The position numbers were made by a program, and so were the translations under genes. A DNA stretch of 64,000 nt, from contig VZSF01007805.1 of the NCBI GenBank assembly GCA_013398295.1, forward strand, positions 364,686 to 428,685. The letters run 5' to 3'. Source of the stretch: Chionis minor. Lineage: Eukaryota; Chordata; Aves; Charadriiformes; Chionididae. Below the pieces are notes generated by a model. The model searched no databases. It was not told where the DNA came from and saw nothing but the letters and a program-made list of their open reading frames with translations. Below, one piece after another: positions 22,533-35,430 of this stretch; position 1 is the stretch's first letter; every line of letters starts with the position of its first letter.

Positions 22533-23989
22533 TCAAGACATTAATAACATTTTTTTCTGTTACTTCACCTATCAGATAAACTGAGGACAGACAGCATGTT
22601 ATGCACTTTTGGGCCAAGACAGTTTTAAAAAAACAGTGTGTATATTGTTCATAGAGCTAGGCTCTCCTTGATGCTGCTGATCAAGTGCTAAAGCAGCAAG
22701 TGCTTCCCCTCCCATTCACATGTCAGATCAAGATTTGGACTTTGGCATCATGTACAAGGCAAGACAGTAGCTGACTCCATCCCCCTGTAATCTGTAGTTT
22801 GGGGTAAGATTTAGTCCACTCAGCCGCTCATCTGGCCGATACAAAAGCTGCCGTTAGCTGCAAGTCTTTGCAGGAGGCACAGTTCTGTTTTAAGGAAGCA
22901 GCCATGTGTCCTTTGCAGCAAGTCCTATGTCCCCAGCAGCTTGCGTTGCTTGTTAGGACTCCTGCAGAGGCAGAAACTCTGAGCAGGAGCCCCTTGTCAG
23001 CACAGAGCTTGTCCTTTGAGAAACTTGGCCCTTGAGTTGCAGGTAATCTTACTATAAACGCGCCCAAAGTGAAGAATGAAGGATTCTAGGGGAAGAAAAT
23101 CTTTCCAAGTATACAATCATATTTATACCTATGCAGACTTCACTGGGTTTTTTATAAGATCTTACATCATTTTGGAATATTTTAGCTGTCTGTAGGATAT
23201 GCTGAGAACCTCTGTTCTGGGTTTGCTGGTTTTTTTTTCAAAAGCAGAAGTGTATAGACAGACCAGAAAAATAAAACCAGAGTCATAAAGTTCTCCAAAC
23301 AAGATGAGTGATTATTCTGCTTTTTGTTGTTTGGAGTTTATTTTAACCTCAAGAAAGGCTTGCCTGGGATCTTAAGTTTGTAGTGGAAGTGTTGGTCAAC
23401 TTTAATTCTCTGCAGTCTGCTTCCCTCCTCCCTAGCTGTGGTATCGCTCTGCAGAACATCAAACATCGAGGGCAATGGTGACCTGTTTTGTTTTAATCTC
23501 AGACTAAATGGTTCTCTTGTTTTGTTTTAAAAGTGAGCCCTTAACTTCTATAAGCTCTGTTCTTCTCCAGAGCTTTGCAGAAATAAAATACATCAAGAAG
23601 GAGGAGGCATAGTATGACAAAAGTAGTGGTTTTATTGAAAGAGAGCTTTGTGGTATTTTGCTTTTGAAATGTGTTTAACACAGAGTTTAAGGATTGGCAA
23701 TTTGTTTAAAGAAATGGGTAAAATATTTAAAACCGCCACTTTATTTAAACTATTGTGCCTCCTTCAGTAAACATTCAGTACATGACTGAACCCTGTGTGA
23801 ACTTGTGCTTGTTGCTGGTTAAATAGATTCTGAGCTTAAATGAAAAGGGGCTGCTATTGAGAACAGGACAAAAAAGTTGCATGTGCATTTTTTTTTTTAT
23901 TTGCCCACACACAAGCTCTTACCCCCCAAAATACTGTGTTCACAGGATCTTTTATTAAAACACCGGTTTTTTTTCCTAGGCCTCAAAGT
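22533..23989. other. Unique DNA, no gene seen
   Basis: One unrecognised frame of 79 codons (22828-23067, minus). T-rich runs occur near 23229-23240 and 23889-23899. No repeat family was identified. Confidence 0.5.
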
Positions 23990-24610
23990 ACTAAACTGAA
24001 AGCAAGCTGTTAACAGAAATGAGTAATTATTGAAGCTCTAACAGGCAGCTTTCATTGAAGTTGATTACAGCAGCCATATAATCACTTTTACGGATGCTGT
24101 AATCACAGTAGCAGGGAATGCTTCACTTGGTTCTTATTGTTTTCACTCAGGGTGGAGGTAGGGGGCCTGCAAGAAACCCGTTTTACCACCTCAGTACAAT
24201 TTCTGCTGTAAAGGAAATCTACACAGCGCTGAATGAAGCAGAGAATCATTTATTCTTTCTTTATTAGCATTTTCTCCTCCCTCACATGAGAGTCTGTTGG
24301 AGTCAGGAAATTGCTGTTATTCAATATGCAAGCCAGAGGTTGTAATGACCGTTTGGGAGGGTATGACCAACAATTACAGCCTTTAATGAATAGGAGTAAT
24401 CTAGTTGAGACTAAACACTAGTAGCAACTCTGGTGCTGTCTCTGGTTAAATTAAAAGAACAGCAATGCAAAGGAAGTTAACAAGAATTAATTAGTGAGAT
24501 CGAACTGAAAACCTACTCATTAGTGATGTTATAGGCAAAGTAAAAGCCTATCTTCAGTGCAATTAGGTAGACAAATGAATTGTACAACTGACTGATTCAC
24601 ACCTGCTAAC
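23990..24610. promoter_or_regulatory. Enhancer-like block with a split palindrome
   Basis: This stretch is free of repeats and dense in homeodomain cores (TAATTA, TAATCA, ATTAGT), SOX-like AACAAT words and paired GATTACAG words. TGATTACAGCA at 24062-24072 is repeated in reverse complement at 24095-24105 with a 22-bp spacer. Texture and density fit a conserved developmental enhancer. No comparison between species was possible, so this is inference. Confidence 0.3.
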
Positions 24611-27600
24611 AGCTAAGGGCTATAGCTGATATGTATGGGATCCACTTTTTACAGTTCATGCATACTTGCATAGTTTAATGGATCTTGCATTCCTGAATTA
24701 GCCTTCATTCCTTCACATTTCATTTGTGTTTGATCCAAACATTAAAGTGTTGCTTATAGATTCTGACACCATGCAGCCATCTGCAAGGCTGCTTTTAGAA
24801 GGGTCCATGGAATTGTAACATCTGCTTAAACTGCACTGCCATACAAAAGGGGTCTCAGTTTGCAGATCGTTCTTGTTCATTTTTTTTTAACAAAAAAGCT
24901 CTTGATTGTGTTGAAAGTGGACAGATCTGCAGAGAAAGATCATGTCATCAGTTAAAAATGTAGTCCCAGGATTCAGGATTTTGACACTTAGGTGAAGAAA
25001 AGAATTGGGAAGAAAATCCTCAGAGCTGTGGAGTAGCCATTAGGCACCTGCAGGTCTCACTGTCATCAGAGGATGCTGTATTTACAGAACAGTCTTGGGA
25101 ATTCATGAAATACAACCATGATGGCAGTGATCAAGACAGCACAAGTAGGTTTTTTTTCCTCTCCTCATCCTGCATTTCCTTTTCGTGCTTATGACATTAT
25201 TTCTAGGCGTATGCAATGCCTTTGTGAGATCCAGGGAGTAAAACCAGACTGCAGTATCCCGCATACCCTCTCCTGTTCCTGCTGCCAAGTGGCTTGGGAT
25301 TCAGAAGACCCAGTGGTTAATTTGTACACTGTGTTTTTCAGGGGACAAACTGAAAAGGCACACAGTGTACTCTGTTCCCTCTTTCTGCTGGTAGATTCTT
25401 CATTCCAGGGTTTTATCTTGGAATTTTCTACTTCGTTAATATTTCACAAGGATCCGCAGGCCTCTCATGCTCTGTGAGGCTGCCACAATTTCCAGTTCAA
25501 CTCTATGTTAGGAAGAAACTCGTTTTCTTCATTGCCATGCACTCATGTTGTGGACTTAACTCTTTTGGCCCTGTTTTGAAACAGAGTTTTGGTCTGAAGT
25601 GCTTTTATTTGTGGGGAAGATTGCTCAAAGTTAAAGCAGATACGGTGGGAAGTGCATCTGAACCTCAGTTTTTTTGAACAGAGCCTCTTCTTTGTAATAG
25701 TTTGCAGTTTATTTTATTTATTTATTTATTTTTTAAGTGTCTATCTTAAGGAGAAAATTCCCATAAAGTGAGAGAGTTTGCACTGCAGAATAAATAGCTT
25801 CTCTGACTTGGCCAGTTTCAGGCTCTTGTTTTCATTTTAAAGGGGGAGGTTTGAATATAAAGTACTTGATTTAAAGATTTTTTATTAGATCTTAACAAAT
25901 GACGTCTCTTATTTACACACAAGAGACTGACTCCCTAAAAAGCTGCCTGGATATGTAAATCTACCAGCCAGATATACACATAAAATGGATTTTTTGGACT
26001 GAAAACCCGAGTAAATGTACCTATTACAACAGAAAGACCCCTTTGAGTCCTCTAAAAGCTTTTTTGGTGTATGGCTTCAGTGTATGTTTATGGGTTTTTT
26101 TAAACAAATTGAGCCAAATCCAGGTTTAGTATAATTCTTTATATGTATATATATATTTGTAATCCTAGCTTTCACCCAAAATTAGGGATAGATGCACTAC
26201 CCTTGTGCTAATGGGAGCTGTATTGATAAAGGTCACTGTTGCTTTCCCAGAGCTATTTCCATAGCAGCAGCAAAAGTGACCTCCACTAGAAAGAGGCATC
26301 TGAAGATGTCTGCAATGAAGTGAAACATTCTGCCTGTCTTTTGACTCCAAGCTCCAGCTCACAGGGGGCTGAGACTTGGTGAAGGGCTGGGTCTCCGGGA
26401 AAATCTCACCTTCCAGCAGCCTTTCCAGGCTCTAGCCTCCCCTGGGAGGGCCCAGGGCATTAAAGTTGTGAGGAGCTGCAGGAAGCTGAGGGTTTCCTTC
26501 TGTGTCTTCCCTCCTCGAGTCTCATGGGTGCAGCCAAGCCAAGCGACAGGTTTGAGCATAACTCTTCTAAAGTTGCATGAGAGCATTTGAGCCCAGCATG
26601 TTTCTTATGTTGGGACAAGGCTGTAGTCATTTGAAAGTGGCCAAATGGATTTTTATCAAGGTTTGTTTTTAATAAAGTTATTTCCTTGCTGACAGGCAGG
26701 TTTTAACCTTCTGGAAAGAGGGGTTTGTAATAGAAATGTTGACACAACCTCCCTCTAGGGGTGCAGTTGCATTGCTGCAATAATAGTGTGTGGGCAATAC
26801 AGTAATAGGGTACTGACCCATAACTGACAAGAAGCAAGGCTCCAACTGCATTATAAAGGTCATTCTCTTATTTGTGAAAATGAAGTGTTGTGGTGTTTTT
26901 TTACTCCCTGAGTTTTCTGTTCTGTCTTCCCTCTCACACCCTCACCCCAAATCCAAACACTTTGTATTTTTAATTCACTAGACTGTTGAAATTTTTAAGA
27001 CTATTTAAAAAAAAGACACTTAAGTACAAGGATTTACCGTAACACTTACAGCAGCTGATCTGTGTTCAGCACAGGACACAGAAACCCTCCAGAAGGAAAG
27101 CCATGTTTGCAGTTTCTAGGTGGCCACCAAAGTTAGCTAGGGTAGTCTCAGGATTGCTCTAAACTACACCCATCTGCAGTGGTGCTAATGGGATGTGCTG
27201 CAATCCAGATGCAGAGAGAAAATGGCTCTGAACCTCTTTTGTGTCCACCTGAACTCTATTGTCATCTTCAGTAGCATAGGGTAGGCCTGTGAGCATAGGA
27301 ACTAAAACCCATTTGAACTCTGTATGTACAGCCTCTCCCAAGAGGAGTGACCGTCAGTGATTCTCTCGCCTTATAGCCTTTTCCTTTTGAATGTTTAGGA
27401 AGGAGCACTACACACAGTGTGAAGTAGTAAATGAAGGGGCTATGTGCTGCAGTCTGCCTGCATGACACCATCGAGGTGCCTTCTAGTGTCTGAGAACAGT
27501 AACCACAATAGTTGATGTCATGAGACTGATTAAAACTAACTGCCCTGCCTGTGAGGTAGAACATTAATTGAAAATGTGCAATTTGTACAATAGGCAGTAG

Positions 27601-28119
27601 TTAATTATCTGCTTCTTTGAACTGCTTGGTGTTTGGGATGGCTCTGCCTATGGGGACCAGAGACATGAAACAAAGACACAGGCAGTTTGAATGGGTAGTT
27701 GATACCATTTAAATGACTAGGAGGTGTTTAAAAAAAAGTCTGTTTAATTCTTAATGTCATTTTAGATCTAGTTTATGGTGATACTAATTGAGGTGCAGTT
27801 GCCCTGTATAGGGCTTGTTGTAACTAGGTTGCACAGGATGGCCACTTTAATTTATGCTAAGCGTTGGTATTAAAACCTGTTACTTCCTCTGTAAATAAAT
27901 TCTTAGCAAGTGAGATAAGGAAAAATAATTTTCACCTAGTTGCGGTATAGGCATTTAGTCAAAGATAAACATTTCAGACTTACCCCAGTAGAGAGCAGTG
28001 GTGTGTATACACACCAGACATTATGATAACATTCTTTTAATACATAGAGCCTTGGTTACTTCATTTGGGAAGCTTGAGGGTTTTTTCCCTCTCTGGTTTC
28101 ATTTTGAGGATAATATGTA
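24611..28119. other. Unique DNA with simple repeats, no gene seen
   Basis: The longest frame is 119 codons (25118-25477, plus), unrecognised. Simple repeats are (TTTA)n at 25708-25732 and a short TA run at about 26142-26156. A more G+C-rich patch at about 26355-26560 shows no known domain in any frame. Confidence 0.5.
25708..25732. repeat. (TTTA)n microsatellite
   Basis: About six copies of TTTA, slightly interrupted. Confidence 0.8.
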
Positions 28120-28640
28120 GTTTGTAGGCACAAACGCGTACACACGGATGTATGCAAATTTAGTAAAATGCTTTATTTATTGGAATTCATAAGCCAATTC
28201 TTCTCTATTTTCATCTATCAATGATAACCACATGATTGCTGCTGAGTAAAATGTAAAATATCCGATAAACTTTGTCATCATTAGATTCCAAGGATAAAAG
28301 CACAAATATTTGACTTAAACATTTATTTACTTCCTAATTCTACGGTAATTTTTTATGTGTATCTCTCTAACTGTATCTGCCTACACAATGAATAAAGTGT
28401 TCATCCATTGTTATCGTTGTTAAGATCAGCACGCAGTTAATCAATCACAGAAAATTGTTTTATATCGTATGCAAAAGATTATTAATGTCTTATTGTGTAA
28501 AAGCTTACCTAAGCTGATGTTCTCAAAACTGAAACATTTAATCACATTTGTCATATTTTGGGGTTTTTGCTGAATATACAAGACTGTGTAACACTAATTA
28601 AAACAGTGTGCAATAAAGAACACACTGGGAATATACTGAT
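28120..28640. promoter_or_regulatory. Enhancer-like AT-rich block (possible conserved element)
   Basis: The block is dense in CATTGTTATC, CAATCACAG, TTAATCAATC, ATTATTAATG and CACTAATTAAAAC words, that is SOX, PBX/HOX-like and homeodomain cores, with no repeat signature and no ORF. Inference only. Confidence 0.2.
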
Positions 28641-29339
28641 GAAGAAGACAGATGCACAGAGAGTGACTTCAGTGGAACTGATCTAAACAGTGATTTTTTG
28701 GTAAAGGAAGAAAGATCAGTCCACAGTGGAACCTCTGTATCTAAGGTCCTCAAAATGTCTTCACAGTTTGAAGTCTATGTTGGACCCCAAACTGCACAGG
28801 AGCTACTTGTATGCATCCAAAATCTCCTGAGATTTTGGCCCATGGCAATGGGTTTCACATGAAACAGCTGGTCTAAGGTGCTCAGATACCACAGTGATGA
28901 GTAATGTGTGCGCATGTGGGAAACCTGATGAGTCTCATGAAATTTCTATTATGAAGGAAATCTTGGAATGCCAACTGATGAGCACTGCTAAACCTGCAAC
29001 TGAGCACTACTCCTGCTTCCCCCTCAAAGCCAGCCTTACAAGAGGACTATGCTCTGTCAGTCCTATTGCTCAGCCCGAAAGGTCACTCCGTTCGCTGTCT
29101 CTATTGTGTCACACCTTGGTGTTCGGGTCCCTGGGCTGGGCTGTGCTCAGCACAAAGACAAGCCAAGCAGAGTTTATGTTGCCTGTTGGGGAAGGATGGT
29201 AAGAAACAAGCCGGAGGTGATTTTTCCAGCTGCTTTGGTTGAGTTGCATACAAAGTTTCAAGGGCTTATTGGGTCCTTGGATGTTTCTGTATTTGTTTTA
29301 GTCTACAGCTGGCTGATGTAGGGAGACTTGATTGCAGGT
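28641..29339. other. Unique DNA with a perfect palindrome, no gene
   Basis: Overlapping frames of 102 and 90 codons (28894-29321) are unrecognised. A near-continuous palindrome lies at 28817-28838: CCAAAATCTC, then CT, then GAGATTTTGG. Confidence 0.5.
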
Positions 29340-29870
29340 CTGTGCTCCTTGAGGTGCCTGTTTGTTTTCAAAGAGTGTCTCTGAACTGCCCATTCGTGGA
29401 GGAGCAGGAGGCTGAGGCTCGCAGTGGAGCACCCTGCCAACATGCCGTGCAGCACGGCCAGCTTCACGCAGTGCCTGGAACATGGGAACGTGTTTTCCCT
29501 TACTGGTGGGAAAACAGCACCGGCGCTGAGCAGCAAGGTCCTGCCACTCACCCTGCCTCTTGCAGAGCCCTGAAGAGCTGAGCTTGTAGCTGGCCCTGCT
29601 ACACAGGCAGCCCCAGGGTGGGGGCAGCAGCTGCCTGTGGGGGCAGGGGAGGTGGAGGGGGTTGGCTGTGAAGTAAACCCCCAAGCCCACCTTCCTTGCT
29701 CAGGCGGCACGGTGGGCCTCGGCACGGTGGGCTTCAGCCCGGAGCAGAACTCTCCCTCCCAGGCACTGCCAACCAGCAGCTCAAATCCCTCAACCGCTTG
29801 TGCATTCTGGGTGGGAAACAGTGACGGGTCCGGCAGCAGGAACTCGGCACAGACATGAGGGGAACTGCAT
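29340..29870. other. G+C-rich island without a recognised gene
   Basis: G+C is clearly higher than in the flanks, which lengthens chance frames on both strands (192 and 130 codons minus, 79 and 73 plus). None shows a domain. A 15-bp unit beginning GGCACGGTGGGC is duplicated in tandem at 29706-29735. It might be an old repeat or a CpG-poor regulatory island. Confidence 0.35.
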
Positions 29871-32800
29871 TCAGCCCTCACTCCTCAGCCACTCCCTCTC
29901 GTTCCGGCTGGTGTCAGAGCTCTCTTCCTTTCTCCTTGCGCTTCCTCTCTTCCTGGCATGTTGGTTACTTGGTAGCTAATTAGCAGGCTAAGACTCTTGG
30001 ACAGGAGAAATTGAATCGCTGACTTTTTATTTCCACAGCCATTTGAGGCCATTACAGCAGTGCTTGTTCCTAGCCCTGCGCTGTCCTCCACTGCTGGTAC
30101 GGGTGTTGGTGCACTGATCAGGGGAATGGGACCAACTAAAACTCTCCCAGGAAGAGAGAGTGCTTACTTTTGATGTAGAGTTATGGCTGCACAGGGGAAA
30201 ATACAGGAATGAGAATCAGCAGCCAGCAAGTGAGTGGTGGCTTCAGGTTCATGGAACGGTGGCATTGGTAGGCTACGCTGTTCAAATATAACCTGCTGTA
30301 GGGTCACTGAATGCAAAGGTACTTGGAATGAGTAATGCATCTGTATGTCCGGAAAGAGGAATTGTGCTCAGGAAGACACCAATTCAGGAAAAGTTTAGGC
30401 ACTGAACCTGACCTCCCGGTGGCCAAAGTGGCTACTGCAGTCCTTACTGTATAAGCAGGGGACCAGTGAGCAGTAAGGGGGAGATTTTAACCTTTGTGCT
30501 CATTATTATGAGGCTACACTGGGAATCTTTGTTCAGCTTTGGTGTTCCTATTTTAATAAGGAGATTAAGTGCAAAAATAACACTACAAGTCAATTAAGGA
30601 CTGGACAAAATGTTTTACAGTGAGTGGGGCTTCACAAAACTGATATATGAGAAAGATGATTGAGAGATAACAGTATCATGTGTGTTTCGGAAAAAAACAT
30701 TTCCAGGCATTACACTGTATAAGCTAGTAGAGTAAGGCATAACAAGGGCCAGTGGCTTTCCAGACAAAGCATGGCAGTCTAATTACAAATAAGGTTGGGA
30801 GGCACTACAACAGAAAGGATTAGACTGTAACCCTTGATTCATTTTGCAGAAACATCCAACACCTGGCAAGTAGTGCCATTTAAATGCAGTTAGCATTCCC
30901 CCAAGCACACCTTGATCAGAGGGTCTGACATCTGCCTCTTTCATTTACCTGTTCAGAATTTCCCAAGCTGTTGATGGAAAGCAGCCTGACACAGTGGAAG
31001 AGCACTGAAATGCATTGCTAAAAGTTCTTGTGAGTTTTACTAGTCTTAACTCCATGCGCTTCTGGCAGTTAACAGCTCAGAAGGATTAAAAAGTTGGTTG
31101 CCTGTGAGGTTTCTGGTTAAAGGAACCTTGATTTCCACAATGACGTTTTGTCTCTTTGCAGCTGGGCCTTGCAATTTTATATGCATGAAAATAGGAAAAT
31201 CTAATAGATAATATGAGTGGTTTTCTGTGGAAACAAAACCTGCTCTGGAGTTATTACCCTGGAAGATGAAGTTCCCGTTCTTTCTTTTATCAGTAGTTAG
31301 TGTGATTATTAAAATGTTACATCAAAATTAGAATAAACATTGCCTGGGAAAATGCATGTAAGTTCAGTGTAAGAGTCGTCTTCTTTTGGGTTTTGTTATG
31401 AGCACTTGACTTTGCAAATAATTTTCTAATTTTTTTTACCCCTTGGAACTGTCTGTGGGAGGTTTGGTTTGTTTTTTCTTCTCTGCTTTTCTGTTCCAAG
31501 TTGACATTTTTGCAACTCTGCTCTGGTGTGGTATATTAGCTCCACTTCTCACTGCTCCAATATATTTTGCTTGGGATAGATGTGCATATTTAATAACTAG
31601 AGAAGAATTCTTTCTAGATGCCATAGAATTGGATTATCATCCCATTAGGCATGAGGCCTCATGTAACCAGGGACACTTAACTTTTGACCTTTGTGAGAAA
31701 GATCATTTAATTTAACTGCTCTTTGTATACAGCTGAACCAGGTGAATCTGGGAAATTCTCAAGTCAGTTTTATGTTTGTTTAACAAATCAGGAAGGGCTT
31801 TTAGCTGGAACAGCTGTGATTTTCATCTCTTTTGATACTATCCTAATACATCCTCAAATCCCTGCCTAAGATTTATGTCCCATATATGGGAAGAATTGCA
31901 AGGAGATAGACAGACAGATTAGATAGATTACACTCAACTATATGATATGCCTAGATGTTTATCAAAGCTCTGTAATGACCGTATAAACCTAGATGATAAC
32001 ACAGATTTGGCTATGGCTCAATCCTTAAATTTAAAATGAAAATGTCATTTGAATGAAAGAACACATTTAGCTACACTTTAACAGCATACGGCAGGTTTGT
32101 GGCATATGTGGGTGGTGTGTGAGAGTTTCAGACCTCTCTGTCTGTACAGTAAACATACAGTGGGCAGTCCCAGCCCGCTAAGCCTGTATAGGTACAAGCA
32201 GCATGGGTGGGTACAGGCCACTCATCCAGGGATGTGAATGGCCTTTGTACTTCCTGAAATATGTCAATGATTGCCCAGTAAAGCCTACAGGTTAGCTGAA
32301 AAATTGCGAAATTTTGTAAACAGCAATTAATTTGAATCATTACTCAAAAGCAGCTAAGGACGTGGTTAGGTTTGTTTGCAAGATCCAGATTCCTTTAGGG
32401 GCATGGGGAAGAGAAGGGAAAAAACAAAGTGACAAGCAAATTTATTTCTACCATCTTGGTATGTTTGTTTGCAGGTTTACTGGAAGTGCAGAGTTTTCTC
32501 AATGGTTTTCTCAATGTCTTAGGCACAAGCTTGTCTGTAGTAAGCAAATTATGCCATTGTGGATAGCAATATGGTCGAAAATCCCATATATTAATACAAA
32601 AATCTGTGCAGATATTTGTGGAAGCAGGTAGGTTTCTTTGGAGTTTCCTTCAACTATTTAAAATGCACTAAATGCATCATGTATCTCAATGGAAAATATT
32701 CACATCCCTAAATTATTTACATCTCTTTCCTAAGGAGGAAATTGGGCTTTCTTTTCTGACTGCAGGCAGTAGCTTTCCGGTAGCATGCTGTTTCTTCCAG

Positions 32801-34189
32801 TAAAGTATCTAGGTACATTTTCTCTGTGATACCTAGTTTCGTTTGTAGCTTCACTTTTACACAACCGCATTTGAATATTTAGTAAATGACAAATGCAATT
32901 TACACGGCCTATTAAATTATTTTTGTTCCTATTAAATGAGTGGGACTCCCATATGCCAGATAATTATTTGTCCATTCTGCTTCCATCTTAGAAACTATTA
33001 AAAATGTCCTACAAGATTTTCCAAGGGAGAGCTTCCTTATTCATGGATGTGCTCTTCAATAATGAACTTCCCTGTGAAGTCTGGATACTTATACCTCAAA
33101 GTACTTGATTTCAAAGCTGGATCAAGCAGTGGAAGACATTTTGTAAGGGGCTAAGAAAGGAAGTTTAGCCATCTTTTTAAAACACCTTTAGAAAACATTT
33201 TCTTACAATATTTCAAATTTTTTTTCTATGTGAATAATCATGATGTGAATTATTTTATCTCTTTCCGTTTCCATAGCTGCTTCATTTCATGTATTCTTCC
33301 ATTGATACACATTTTCATTCTGGCTTTTGAAAACCCAGCAACACATGGGTAAAGATTTATGCTTGTAACCTCCAGTCTAAGGCATTATTAAATGCTGTTC
33401 AGATATTTTCAGGTATGGTGAATTGGACTGAAATTAACCCCTAGAGAATAATTTGTCTAATGGACTAAAAGTTAGTGGCGAAATATTATTTTGTTTCTCT
33501 GGTATGTGAATTTTGTTTGATTGATTTCCTAAATATTGAAAACTCAAATCCAGAGATTTTGGAAATCATTTGACTTATTTATAACAAATGAAACTGAGTT
33601 TCAGTTCTCTAAAACAGTATCTTTCATAGCGCTACAGGACATACTATCTCAATATGTAAGCCAATAAAAATATTGAGCTTCTATCTGCTTTACTTTCTTT
33701 TATTTCAAACATAAACTAAGCTTTATGGCCTTAATGCTACATTTATCTAACTTTTGGCAAACACATGTCTTTGCAGGACTGTAGCATGTGTTGGTAGAGA
33801 AATATAAATCTAGCTTACAAGAGGCATGTGGTGGTCTGCATGTGTACACATCGTTTCTTCTGTTCTCACCAGGCCCACTATGGCCTTAACTGAAAAGAAG
33901 CAAGCTGTATAGAAATCTGCCCCGTGTAATGACAAGGAAATAAACAAATGCAAAAAACCTGCCCCGTTTTAGCAGTAGAAGATGTATGAAAAGACTTAGC
34001 TATGATCTTTTTGTCCAGACTCACTCTCTGTAAGTTAGCACATATGATTGTATTGGGTTCAAGAATTCCAAATGCAGCGTAAACACAATACAAGACCCAT
34101 AAGCTGCTAAGAGCTGCCAGCATTATTTATTCAGAACTTCTGGCCGTCCAGCCTCAGATGACCCAGCATTATCACACTGAAATTAGGAG
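29871..34189. other. Unique AT-rich DNA, no gene seen
   Basis: Frames of up to 99 codons are unrecognised. The frame at 31443-31715 follows a pyrimidine-rich AG (31499) and has a hydrophobic stretch, but it matches nothing I know. A GATA/GACA-type short repeat is at about 31904-31929. An AT-rich, ATTA-dense patch at about 32870-33000 has enhancer-like texture. Confidence 0.45.
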
Positions 34190-34460
34190 TGTTGCTTTTG
34201 TAATTTGCCCGTGCTCGATCTGAGTTTTCACAACATGTAGTTTATACAATAATACTACTCATAGATCTTTTATTTTTCTACAGAAATTAATTGCCTGTAC
34301 CACAATGATTTATAGTCAGACTGAACATGATTATTAATTTTTCTGATGATTGTACCAGTGGGCGGCAACAAATCTACTCCTGATAGGACCAGCTTTGAAA
34401 TGCTGTGAAAACTAAAATGTCCATAAGGTAATAACAACTAATTTTTACCTTAATCAACTT
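34190..34460. promoter_or_regulatory. Enhancer-like block (possible conserved element)
   Basis: Repeat-free sequence with TTTGTAATTTG, AGAAATTAATTGCC, ATGATTATTAATTT and GTAATAACAACTAATTT words: dense homeodomain and SOX cores. Inference from texture only. Confidence 0.2.
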
Positions 34461-34673
34461 ACACTTTAAAAGAATCTAATATAGGGCACTTGTGCCTTGT
34501 GGGGAAACTTGTTTGAAACCTACTGTAAGGTGCTGAGTTATTTATGAGGATAATTATACATTCGTAACTTGAGTTTGTACTGGGAAATCAGGTTCTGAAA
34601 TTAGACCAAAATACCATTAAAAATGAAGTCAGTGTTGTGTATGTTAGAAACTCCAGCACTGAGGTAAATAGTA

Positions 34674-34745
34674 TTTAACAGAGAAAAGAGCAGCAGTTAT
34701 CAGAAAATCTTTAACAGAGAAAAGAACAGTGGTTATTAGGGAATA
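34674..34745. repeat. Two-copy 36-bp tandem duplication
   Basis: Units at 34674-34709 and 34710-34745 both begin TTTAACAGAGAAAAG and continue with CAG-GTTAT; differences lie mostly in the second half. Confidence 0.8.
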
Positions 34746-35254
34746 TTAAAGCTTGACAAACTCAGGTCATATTTTCAGACTTGTTTCTGCTTAGTGATGC
34801 CTTTGAGCTAGAGTGGGATCACCCCAGTGTTCCTCTGAGCTCCCTGGTGACAGGGAGAAAGAGCATGCACACAGCTATCCCTCGGGACCAACATCTTTCT
34901 GCATGACGTGGGCTGCCTTCCCTTTCCAGGAGGGTTCTTAGCTTTGCTGATTCATATCCTTGGACAGGCCTTTAGCCTGTCTCCCTGACCGAACACTCAA
35001 GCCTGCGCGCCACTGAGCCACAGGTGCAGTGTCTCTATCTCCCCTGGGCAGGAGACGTGGAGCCCGTCTCACACTCCTCCAAAGAAACCTGCTGGACGGT
35101 CACAAAGGATCCACCTTAATGGAAAGGGAAAGGTGGGCAGCTCTGCATGGAGCAGCACAGGCCCACGGAGCAGTCGTGCACCAAGCACAGATTTTAATGG
35201 TCAGGCATCATTTCTTATTGCCTGCTGAGATGCGCCTGGTTTGGAGGTCAGTAG
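34746..35254. other. Unique DNA, no gene seen
   Basis: A moderately G+C-rich stretch. The frame at 35029-35331 (100 codons) runs into the MIR fossil and is not recognised. Confidence 0.45.
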
Positions 35255-35430
35255 GGGACCCTGGCAATGCCACTTCTACCCCTAATTTGCTTTCTGACTT
35301 TGGAGAAGTCATTTCATGTTTCTGCGCCTGAGTGTCCTTATCTGCAGAATGGTACTTTCTCCCCTTGTAAAGCACTCTGATGTACGGGTGAAAATTGATG
35401 CCTAAGAGACAAGTGGTGACAGTATTACTC
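35255..35430 (+). repeat. MIR-type SINE fossil with full core and tail
   Basis: The blocks, in order, are: CTGGCAATGCCACTTCTA; CTGACTTTGGAGAAGTCATT; TCTGCGCCTGAGTGTCCTTA; TCTGCAGAATGG; then TTGTAAAGCACTCTGATGTA; CGGGTGAAAA; and AAGAGACAAGTGG leading to AGTATTACT. They correspond to the MIR core (TGACCTTGGGCAAGTCACTT, CCTCAGTTTCC, CATCTGTAAAATGG) plus the tail (TGTAAAGCGCTTTGAGAT, GGATGAAAA, AAGAGCTA, ATTATT). It is the best-preserved ancient SINE in the window and points to an amniote-level family. Confidence 0.8.

Noticed and set aside
29303..29881. 192-codon minus-strand ORF, the longest in the window
   Set aside because: G+C-rich composition explains the lack of stops. There is no domain, no splice context, and other long frames overlap it on both strands.
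31443..31715. 90-codon ORF with a membrane-like stretch after a pyrimidine-rich AG
   Set aside because: Polypyrimidine-AG occurs often in T-rich DNA and the peptide matches no known protein.
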